In this document: piece after piece, positions 14,263-19,723 of the stretch | Numbering within the stretch: the first letter of the stretch is position 1 | Layout: every line of letters begins with the position of its first letter | Source: CAZDML01 sp964506645 | GTDB lineage: Bacteria > Elusimicrobiota > Elusimicrobia > 2-01-FULL-59-12 | Assembly: GCA_964506645.1 (NCBI GenBank) | Contig: CAZDML010000024.1 | Coordinates: 1 to 19,723 of the forward strand | Reading direction: 5' to 3' | DNA length: 19,723 bases | Program-made: the position numbers and the translations under genes | The notes under the pieces: model-generated | The model's database searches: none | What the model saw: only the letters and a program-made list of their open reading frames with translations | What the model was told of the DNA's origin: nothing

Positions 14263-14271
14263 ATTTTAGCA
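14263..14271 (-). promoter_or_regulatory. Extended -10 promoter of the cold-shock gene
   Basis: Reading the - strand, TGCTAAAAT fits an extended -10 element (TGnTAAAAT). The -35 region about 17 bp upstream reads GGTGAA and is weak, as is common with extended -10 promoters. The start point would be near 14256, giving a leader of about 64 nt. Confidence 0.5.
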
Positions 14272-14302
14272 CATTTCCGACGAATTTCACCCCCTTTTTT
14301 CG

Positions 14303-14308
14303 TAGAAT
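14303..14308 (+). promoter_or_regulatory. -10 box (TAGAAT) of the helicase gene, predicted leaderless transcript
   Basis: TAGAAT matches the -10 consensus at five positions. A start point 7 bp after it falls exactly on the GTG start codon at 14315, so the mRNA would have no leader. No Shine-Dalgarno lies before the GTG, consistent with this. The -35 region is poor and overlaps the -35 region of the divergent cold-shock promoter. Confidence 0.45.
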
Positions 14309-14314
14309 ACCCCC

Positions 14315-16225
14315 GTGCACGACCCCCATTTTCAAAAGCTAGAACGCCTGATTGATGTCGAAAGAGACGCAGAACGCGCCGAAAACGAGCGAAAACTCGA
14401 GAAATTAGCGGTTCAGGAGCGCGAAGCGCTGGGAAAGACGGTCACCCGGCTGGTGGTCATCCGGGAAGACTTCGGGGTGGGGGGGCACCCCCTCTGGGTC
14501 CTATCCCGGCCGGCGTCTGGGGAAGAATACTCGCCCTTCCAAGCCCTCAATCAGGGCGATTTGGTCACCTTGTCCTACCTCCAGGACGGCGAAACCCAGC
14601 GACTGCGTGGCACCCTATACGATGTCGACCTCTTTGAGGTCACCCTGGCCTTAGACGGCCCTCCTCCCGAAACGCTCCCCAAAGGCAAGTGTCAGATCGA
14701 CGTCCTGGGCAGCGAAGCCACCTACAAGCGCATGAAGAAGGCACTGTCTACAGTGCAATCCACCGAGAAGCCGTTTTTGGTTCGCCTCCGCGAGATCTTC
14801 ATGGGGGTGCAGAAGGCGGAGTTTGGCGAGCGTAAGCCGCTGGAATTTTTTAATGACAGGTTAAACCAGTTCCAGCGGGAAGCGGTAGAAAAAGCGTTGG
14901 CGGCTCAGGAAGTTTCGATTGTTCACGGGCCTCCCGGGACGGGGAAAACCACTGTGCTCGTCGAGATTATTCGCCAGGCCGTGGCACAGGGGCAGCGCGT
15001 GCTCGCCTCCGCACCCAGTAACATTGCTGTCGATAATCTTTTGGAGAAACTGCTGGAGACGGACCTGCGGGTGGTGCGAATGGGGCATCCCGCGAGAATT
15101 CTCGATTCGCTACGTCATGCCACGCTGTCGGCACAGGTGGCCGAACATCAAGATCAGTCGCACATCGTTGAGCTCGACCAGCAGCGCGAACGACTGGTGC
15201 GGCAGATGCGCCGTGCCGCCGACCGTGGTGCAGGACTCACGTACAACGAGCGTAAAGCGATGCAGAATGAGATCAATCAACTCTGGCAGGCCGCGCGGGA
15301 CATGGAGTTTGGCATTGGCCGTCAGATTGTGGCCAGCTCCGATGTGGTTCTGGCCACGCATGGTGGCATCTCCAAACCTATTTTGAAGAAGCCGTTTGAT
15401 CTTCTCATTANNNNNNNNNNCGAAGCGTCGCAGTCGAGCGAGCCGCTCTCCTGGATTCCCATCATTCAAGCCAAGAAGATTATCTTTGCTGGAGACCCCC
15501 TTCAGCTTCCCCCAACTATTTATTCGAAAGAAGCCCGGGATCAAGGCCTGGGACTGACGCTTTTTGAGCGGTTGCAGAAGTTCCTGCCGGAAGAAGCGCA
15601 GACGCTCTTGCGGATTCAGTATCGCATGCATGAAACGATCATGGGATTTTCCTCAGGGCTCTTTTACGACAACGCCCTTATTGCAGACGAGTCTGTTCGG
15701 CAACACACGGCCAACGAATTGCCGGACGTGGCGAACACACCGCTCACCAAAAGCCCCCTGGCCTACATCGATACGGTCGGGGCGGGCTATGACGAACGCT
15801 GGAACGATCTCCTGGAAAGCCGAGAAAACCCAGGCGAGGCGGAGCTCGCTCTTAAGCTCTATGAAGAACTGCGCCAGGCCGGGATTCCTTCCCGATCCAT
15901 GGCGATCTTAACGCCCTACGTCGCGCAAACACGGCTCATCCGCTCACTCAAGCCTGACCCCGCAGTAGAAATCGGTAGTGTTGATGGTTATCAGGGCCGT
16001 GAGAAGGAAGTGATCATTCTGTCGCTGGTCCGCTCCAATGAACGAGGGGAAGTCGGCTTTTTAGATGATACTCGACGCATGAATGTAGCAATGACGCGCG
16101 CGCGGCGACTGCTGATCGTTCTCGGTGACTCGGGGACCTTATCACGACATCCTTTTTACCTGAAGTTCATCGAATACGCCGACAAACACGAGGCGCATCA
16201 ATCGGTGTGGGAGTGGATCGCTTGA
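14315..16225 (+). CDS. SF1B UPF1-like helicase, SMUBP2/IGHMBP2-type (contains N gap)
   Basis: The 636-residue product is a superfamily 1B helicase resembling, nearly end to end, eukaryotic IGHMBP2 (SMUBP-2)/Hcs1. The N-terminal helical and beta-barrel part (1 to about 190) includes DVERDAERAE and YKRMKKALSTVQ. Motif I is GPPGTGKT (205-212), followed by APSNIAVDNLLEKL and RMGHPARILDSL. Motif II, EASQSSEPLSWIP, follows the gap. Motif III is FAGDPLQLPPT and motif IV QYRMHETIM. Motif V is SVDGYQGREKEVIILSLVRSN and motif VI RRMNVAMTRARR. These proteins unwind DNA and RNA duplexes 5' to 3'; the bacterial substrate is unknown. Ten N at 15411-15420 interrupt motif II; the frame stays open on both sides. 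The start is GTG at 14315, with no Shine-Dalgarno. The stop overlaps the next start (TGATG). Confidence 0.93.
   Translation: MHDPHFQKLERLIDVERDAERAENERKLEKLAVQEREALGKTVTRLVVIREDFGVGGHPLWVLSRPASGEEYSPFQALNQGDLVTLSYLQDGETQRLRGTLYDVDLFEVTLALDGPPPETLPKGKCQIDVLGSEATYKRMKKALSTVQSTEKPFLVRLREIFMGVQKAEFGERKPLEFFNDRLNQFQREAVEKALAAQEVSIVHGPPGTGKTTVLVEIIRQAVAQGQRVLASAPSNIAVDNLLEKLLETDLRVVRMGHPARILDSLRHATLSAQVAEHQDQSHIVELDQQRERLVRQMRRAADRGAGLTYNERKAMQNEINQLWQAARDMEFGIGRQIVASSDVVLATHGGISKPILKKPFDLLIXXXXEASQSSEPLSWIPIIQAKKIIFAGDPLQLPPTIYSKEARDQGLGLTLFERLQKFLPEEAQTLLRIQYRMHETIMGFSSGLFYDNALIADESVRQHTANELPDVANTPLTKSPLAYIDTVGAGYDERWNDLLESRENPGEAELALKLYEELRQAGIPSRSMAILTPYVAQTRLIRSLKPDPAVEIGSVDGYQGREKEVIILSLVRSNERGEVGFLDDTRRMNVAMTRARRLLIVLGDSGTLSRHPFYLKFIEYADKHEAHQSVWEWIA
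15411..15420. other. Assembly gap (10 N) inside the helicase Walker B motif
   Basis: Ten N replace unknown bases between codons for DLLI and EASQ. The flanking bases give four undetermined codons (366-369). Relatives have two residues here, normally Ile/Val and Asp, so the true gap is probably four bases (A-NNNN-C, reading Ile-Asp). The length of the N run is then nominal and about 6 bp too long. Confidence 0.9.
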
Positions 16226-16644
16226 TGCCTTTATTAAAGTCAACAATAGCTGTTCTTGTGTTTGTTTTACTTCTCAAATTCCCATTTCATTGGTACTGGT
16301 GTTGCATGCATCCGCTACTGCGGCTGAACGCTTCCCGTTGGGCATCTGCTGCCCGGTGGGGATTGCTCCGGTCAATGATCGGAGCTCTGTTGGGAATTCT
16401 CGTGGTTACGCTACTCCCCAATTATAAGGGGATGCCTCAGTTGGGTCTTCTGGGCCCAGGCAATTATTTGGCAACCTATGGGTTCCTGCATGGTCTCAGT
16501 TGGATGCTTATCGATAAGATGATTGTGCATCGCCAGGAAAGCCCCTTAGGAGCCCATTGGTCATGGTGTATCAAGGGAGTAGGCATTTCTATCCTCAGTG
16601 ATCTCGGCATGCTGTTCGCCGGCGTTTTTGTGATGGGTTGTTAA
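16225..16644 (+). CDS. Unrecognised small polytopic membrane protein
   Basis: The 139-residue protein is hydrophobic, with about four membrane segments (roughly residues 6-27, 44-66, 83-103 and 114-138). Aromatic and Cys residues cluster at the first segment's end (FHWYWCCMHP). I do not recognise a family. Conserved-looking features include RWGLLRSMIGALLG, LLGPGNYLATYGFLHGLSWMLIDKMI and a C-terminal GCmotif-like end (VFVMGC). The His, Trp and Asp inside the third segment could be functional or polar helix contacts. The ATG overlaps the helicase stop by 1 bp (TGATG), so it is translated by coupling. A start at GTG 16207 would add six residues from inside the helicase and is less likely. The codon use is more AT-tolerant than its neighbours. 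It could be an orphan or lineage-specific gene. Confidence 0.75.
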   Translation: MPLLKSTIAVLVFVLLLKFPFHWYWCCMHPLLRLNASRWASAARWGLLRSMIGALLGILVVTLLPNYKGMPQLGLLGPGNYLATYGFLHGLSWMLIDKMIVHRQESPLGAHWSWCIKGVGISILSDLGMLFAGVFVMGC

Positions 16645-16676
16645 CGCATTGACTTTTTTGCACCGTTCAAAAGGTT

Positions 16677-16685
16677 TGCTAGAAT
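16677..16685 (+). promoter_or_regulatory. Extended -10 promoter of the PIN-PhoH gene, predicted (near-)leaderless
   Basis: TGCTAGAAT is an extended -10 element. A weak -35, TTTGCA (16657-16662), lies 17 bp before TAGAAT. The start point would be near 16692, two bases before the TTG start codon. A TTGACT at 16649 is 25 bp from TAGAAT, which is too far to be its partner. Confidence 0.5.
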
Positions 16686-16693
16686 AAACTTGA

Positions 16694-17995
16694 TTGAAAA
16701 CCTTCGTCCTCGACACCAACGTTCTGATCCACGACCCCGAAGCGCTCTTCACCTTTGAAGGCAGTAAAGTTGTTATTCCTCTCCCCGTCATCGAAGAACT
16801 CGATACGTTTAAACGCGGCAATGACAGCCGCGGCCGCAGTGCCCGTATGGTCACGCGGTTCCTCGACGAGCTTCGCGCTCACGGTAAGCTAACGGAGGGT
16901 GTTCCTCTGGAGCACGGTGGATCGCTCAAAGTGGAAGTGAAATCCCGCGCTGAGCTTCCCTACACGTTCGGTAACAATTCCAAAGACAACATGATTCTCG
17001 AACTCGCGCTGGGTATTGCGAAGCAGGGCGAGACCGTGATCTTTATCACCAAGGACATTAATTTGCGCATTAAGGCCGAGGCCATCGGTCTGATTGCCGA
17101 AGATTACGAAAAAGAGAAGGTCCATCCGGAAGAACTCTATTTGGGGTGGCGCGAACTGTTACTGCCCTCCAAAGAAATCGATAAGTTTTTCAAAACAAAG
17201 AAGCTTCAGGCTCCTGTGAATCACTGGAGTCCCAATGAAATGGCCATCCTTCGGTCGGACGAAGGGGGCTCACAGAGCGCGCTGGCCCGTTACGATGTCG
17301 ACTCGGGCCTCTTACTTCCTCTGACCTATGCCAACGCCAAACCGTGGGGTTTAAAACCCATCAACACCGAACAACGGTTTGCGCTCGAGCTTTTGATGCG
17401 TAAAGAAGTAGAAATGGTGTCGCTGATCGGTGTGCCAGGCTCAGGCAAAACTATCCTCGCACTGGCAGCCGCTCTCGAACAAATTTTTGAAGAAAAAACC
17501 TATCGCCGCATGCTGGTAGCGCGCCCGGTGATTCCCGTAGGACGGGATATCGGGTTTCTCCCCGGCTCCAAAGAAGAAAAGCTCTCCACCTGGATGGGGG
17601 CGATCTACGACAACCTGGAATTTCTCTTTGACCACCCAGACAGTCCCGATGCAGCAGGAGATGATGTAGACTCGCTCTTTGATTCCGGCAAGATCGTCGT
17701 GGAAGCCGTGGCCTACCTACGTGGTCGCAGTCTACCGAACCAATTCATCATCATTGATGATGCACAGAACCTGACACCGCACGAAATAAAGACCGTCATC
17801 TCGCGTGTCGGAAAAGGCTCTAAGATAGTTCTTACGGGCGACCCGTATCAGATTGACAATCCTTATCTCGACGCCTCATCCACCGGTATCTCTAATCTGG
17901 TAGAGCGCTTTAAAGGCCAACCCGTCTACGGCCACATGACTTTCTCCAAGATCGAACGCAGCACACTCGCCGCACTCGCCTCCGAACTCCTCTAA
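16694..17995 (+). CDS. PIN domain-PhoH ATPase fusion (YlaK-type)
   Basis: The 433-residue protein joins an N-terminal PIN ribonuclease domain to a PhoH-type ATPase/helicase domain. The PIN part (1 to about 140) has Asp7 in FVLDTNVLIHDP, then Asp98 (SKDNM) and Asp121 (FITKDINLRIKAEA) as the acidic metal site. The PhoH part has Walker A GVPGSGKT (246-253), ARPVIPVGRDIGFLPG, and IIIDDAQNLTPHEIKTVISR as Walker B (Asp355, Asp356), followed by IVLTGDPYQIDNPYLD. The second Walker B acid is Asp rather than the commoner Glu. Such fusions are thought to unwind and cleave RNA. The start codon is TTG at 16694: a TGA lies in frame directly upstream, and MKTFVLDTNVLIH is the expected family start. No Shine-Dalgarno is present, and the predicted start point is two bases away. 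The 3' end runs into heptad-like repeats. Confidence 0.95.
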   Translation: MKTFVLDTNVLIHDPEALFTFEGSKVVIPLPVIEELDTFKRGNDSRGRSARMVTRFLDELRAHGKLTEGVPLEHGGSLKVEVKSRAELPYTFGNNSKDNMILELALGIAKQGETVIFITKDINLRIKAEAIGLIAEDYEKEKVHPEELYLGWRELLLPSKEIDKFFKTKKLQAPVNHWSPNEMAILRSDEGGSQSALARYDVDSGLLLPLTYANAKPWGLKPINTEQRFALELLMRKEVEMVSLIGVPGSGKTILALAAALEQIFEEKTYRRMLVARPVIPVGRDIGFLPGSKEEKLSTWMGAIYDNLEFLFDHPDSPDAAGDDVDSLFDSGKIVVEAVAYLRGRSLPNQFIIIDDAQNLTPHEIKTVISRVGKGSKIVLTGDPYQIDNPYLDASSTGISNLVERFKGQPVYGHMTFSKIERSTLAALASELL

Positions 17996-18014
17996 GACCC
18001 AAGGTCCAAAGACC
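17994..18014 (+). repeat. Three imperfect 7-bp repeats at the PIN-PhoH stop
   Basis: AAGACCC, AAGGTCC and AAAGACC follow one another with a 7-bp period, starting at the stop codon of the PIN-PhoH gene. GGTC and GACC within them could form a 4-bp stem, too weak for a terminator on its own, although ATTTTTA follows shortly after. The array is short, so chance cannot be excluded. Confidence 0.4.
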
Positions 18015-18074
18015 CATCATTTTTAGCCTTTAGGCATATAGATTTGCCGCAGGGGTTTCGGTAGCATAACGACC

Positions 18075-19723
18075 ATGTTGGCACGTCAAAGTATCGCGAT
18101 CGGTCTGGTATTGGCGCTCGTAATGTCTTCTGTTCCGGGATACGCCACGCAAACACCAGGTTCGTCCATTTCCATTTCTCCTCGACTGGGATTTATCACG
18201 GAGACGTCGACGCCGGGTATCCCTCAGATTATCTTCATCCAAAATCTACACGTTAACCGCTCCGTTCAGTTTGCGATCTCCGGAATTTTGAAGCAGTTGA
18301 AAGCGCAGGGTTTCCTGAAAGGCGCCATCGCGGTGGAAGGGGCCACGGGTCCCGTTGATATCACCTCCATGCAGAATGTCGCAAACGCGAATCTTCGCAA
18401 GAAAGCAGCGGATTACCTGGTGGAGCAGGGGGAAATGCCTGGCGCGATGCACTTTGCAGTCACCGAAGGGGAAGGGTCGCTCTATGGCGTGGAAACGAAA
18501 GCGTCTTACGATGCCAATTTAGAAGTTTTTAAACGTTCATATAAGGAGAGAGCGCGCCTGCAGGCCGAGCTGGTACGCCTTCGGGAGGTATTGCCTTCCT
18601 TAATAAGAGATTCGCACGTCCGTGACAACGCGGTCATTGTGGAACAGGACATCGCGGCGGTGGAATCGCTCGTAAAGAACCAGGTGACTCCGGAGGAACT
18701 GCCGCACGTGCTCAAGCGTGCCGGTACGGCGATTGAACACCTGAAGGTAGTTCTGCGGTCAGATAGTTTGCTGGAGTCTCTCCAGGCATCCATCCATTTC
18801 TATACGTTGGCACTACTCCGCGATGAGGATTTGTTTAAGAATACCTTGGCGCTGCGCGCCCAGCTCAGCGCTCAGAACTCAGGACTCAGCACTGTTTTGG
18901 TCACCGGAGGCTTCCACACTCCCGGTCTGACGGAACTATCCAAACGGGCGGGACTGAGCTACGTCGTCATCACCCCGAACCTCCGCCGCCACACGAAAGT
19001 CGATGAACAACTCTACCTGGAACGCCTTCTTGGTCATCACCTCACCCCAGCGCAGGCCGCTTCGGGCCTGAACTATGCGGCCCAATACAGTCTCGAACCG
19101 ATGTACAACGCCGCCTCTCTTTTTGCAGCCAGGCTCCGTGCTTTGGTGCAGGGCCCGCGCTGGGCCTTTGCCGGCACCTTATCTCGAAAGGACAGCCGCA
19201 ACCCCCGTCCTCATGGAAATCTAGGTTACTACGATCCACTTCCTTCCCATGTCCTGGCCCAGTCTGCAGATGAAACAGGTGCTCACGTTGGAGATGATAA
19301 GGGCACTCTCTCAGCTCAAGAACAGCCGGTAGGAAAAATTGCCGGGATTAAACTTCACGTTGATCCAAAAACTTGGGTCAATCCATATCAGCAAGGAACA
19401 TATAATCTTTCACCCTTCAATTATGACTTTTTAAAAAATGAAGGAATAGAATTTGCGCGACTTAATCTTAAGTGGCCAGAAATTGAAAAAATCGATCAGC
19501 TGTTGGGGATTGCCCCATTGTATGGTGCGTATTACGTCATTAGCAGATTCGGTGATTATGGTCGGTCTTTGGTAGGCATAGCGAGGGTAGAGTATCCAAC
19601 TGCAAAAGATGGCTTTCGTCTCCGTACAGTTTATTGTCAATTATTCGTCGGTCGCTATCTCAGAAATCCGAATTATTTCGGTAATTTTAGAGATCTAGGA
19701 CAGTTCATATGTGATTTTTTTAT
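18075..19723 (+). CDS. Secreted protein of unknown function, possible TIKI/ChaN-like fold, 3'-truncated by window edge
   Basis: The frame is open from the ATG at 18075 to the window end (549 codons), so the gene continues outside. Residues 1-24 form a signal peptide (IAIGLVLALVMSSVPGYA, cleavage after Ala24). The next part contains IFIQNLHVN (53-61), then IAVEGATGPVDI with Glu88, a coiled-coil-prone helical stretch (about 155-245) and VTGGFHTPGLTEL with His281. His-...-Glu-...-GGxH is the layout of the TIKI/ChaN/TraB-like superfamily. I also recall uncharacterised Omnitrophota proteins with an IQDxHxN motif followed by VEGA and VTGGFH. That is memory, not a search. From about residue 400 the sequence changes: GC falls from about 60% to about 40%, and the last 150 residues (VGKIAGIKLHVDPKTWVNPY on) match nothing I know. 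No function is assigned. No Shine-Dalgarno is seen; TAGCAT at 18062 could be a -10 box. Confidence 0.85.
   Translation, partial: MLARQSIAIGLVLALVMSSVPGYATQTPGSSISISPRLGFITETSTPGIPQIIFIQNLHVNRSVQFAISGILKQLKAQGFLKGAIAVEGATGPVDITSMQNVANANLRKKAADYLVEQGEMPGAMHFAVTEGEGSLYGVETKASYDANLEVFKRSYKERARLQAELVRLREVLPSLIRDSHVRDNAVIVEQDIAAVESLVKNQVTPEELPHVLKRAGTAIEHLKVVLRSDSLLESLQASIHFYTLALLRDEDLFKNTLALRAQLSAQNSGLSTVLVTGGFHTPGLTELSKRAGLSYVVITPNLRRHTKVDEQLYLERLLGHHLTPAQAASGLNYAAQYSLEPMYNAASLFAARLRALVQGPRWAFAGTLSRKDSRNPRPHGNLGYYDPLPSHVLAQSADETGAHVGDDKGTLSAQEQPVGKIAGIKLHVDPKTWVNPYQQGTYNLSPFNYDFLKNEGIEFARLNLKWPEIEKIDQLLGIAPLYGAYYVISRFGDYGRSLVGIARVEYPTAKDGFRLRTVYCQLFVGRYLRNPNYFGNFRDLGQFICDFF
18864..18891 (+). repeat. 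Four tandem 7-bp repeats (CTCAGNN) inside the terminal gene
   Basis: CTCAGCG, CTCAGAA, CTCAGGA and CTCAGCA follow without interruption. They encode part of AQLSAQNSGLSTV. Seven is not a multiple of three, so gaining or losing one unit would shift the frame. Heptameric short tandem repeats of this kind are known from cyanobacteria and some other bacteria, usually between genes. The frame is intact here. Confidence 0.8.

Noticed and set aside
16649..16685. TTGACT paired with TAGAAT before the PIN-PhoH gene
   Set aside because: The spacing is 25 bp, too long for a sigma70 promoter; the extended -10 explanation is better.
18003..18026. Terminator after the PIN-PhoH gene (GGTC-CAAA-GACC then ATTTTTA)
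   Set aside because: A 4-bp stem is too weak, and the T run is offset from it. I kept it only as a repeat observation.
1..19723. CRISPR arrays, tRNA genes, rRNA, insertion sequences, prophage or defence systems
   Set aside because: No spaced direct repeats, cloverleaf sequence, transposase or phage gene was seen on either strand. The only repeats are the REP-like element and the short heptads.

Overview
The window is a dense stretch of bacterial housekeeping genes, about 55% GC by eye, almost all on the + strand. Several stops and starts overlap (ATGA, TAATG, TGATG), which points to operons. The run of ten N at 15411-15420 suggests a draft, probably metagenome-derived, assembly. No rRNA, tRNA, CRISPR array, insertion sequence or prophage gene is visible. 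The organism is an uncultured bacterium. My best guess is Omnitrophota or a related PVC/Elusimicrobiota-like lineage, because the secreted protein at the right edge resembles a family I recall from Omnitrophota genomes. That placement is from memory and has low certainty.

Left part (1-5295): the 3' part of def, then fmt, htpX, a small four-helix membrane protein, rlmN, a membrane-anchored PASTA protein and rpe. This is a shortened version of the Bacillus-type def-fmt-rsmB-rlmN-prpC-prkC-rsgA-rpe cluster. The PASTA protein sits where the PASTA kinase PrkC would be, but it has no kinase domain. Functions are N-terminal formyl-Met processing, membrane proteostasis, 23S rRNA/tRNA methylation, envelope sensing and the pentose phosphate pathway.

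Middle part (5296-13909): a promoter and an attenuator-like hairpin precede rpsP-trmD-rplS-rnhB-yraN-comM-dprA-topA-xerC. This order closely follows the Bacillus rpsP-to-codV(xerC) region, with rimM and rbgA absent and comM present. It groups ribosome biogenesis, tRNA m1G37 methylation, RNA:DNA hybrid removal, transforming-DNA processing, DNA supercoiling control and chromosome dimer resolution. A palindromic REP-like element lies between topA and xerC. A strong bidirectional terminator closes the run.

Right part (13910-19723): a convergent cold-shock gene (- strand) is followed by a divergent SMUBP2/IGHMBP2-like helicase carrying the N gap, an orphan membrane protein, and a PIN-PhoH ATPase with a TTG start. 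The last gene is a long secreted protein of unknown function that runs off the window. Its 3' end is clearly AT-richer than the rest. Short 7-bp tandem repeats occur near and inside this last gene. The helicase and PIN-PhoH genes have TAGAAT -10 boxes placed so that their transcripts would be leaderless or nearly so.

Most of the window is conventional. The least explained parts are the last gene with its composition break, the rpsP leader, the kinase-less PASTA protein, the Rpe metal-ligand change and the REP-like element.
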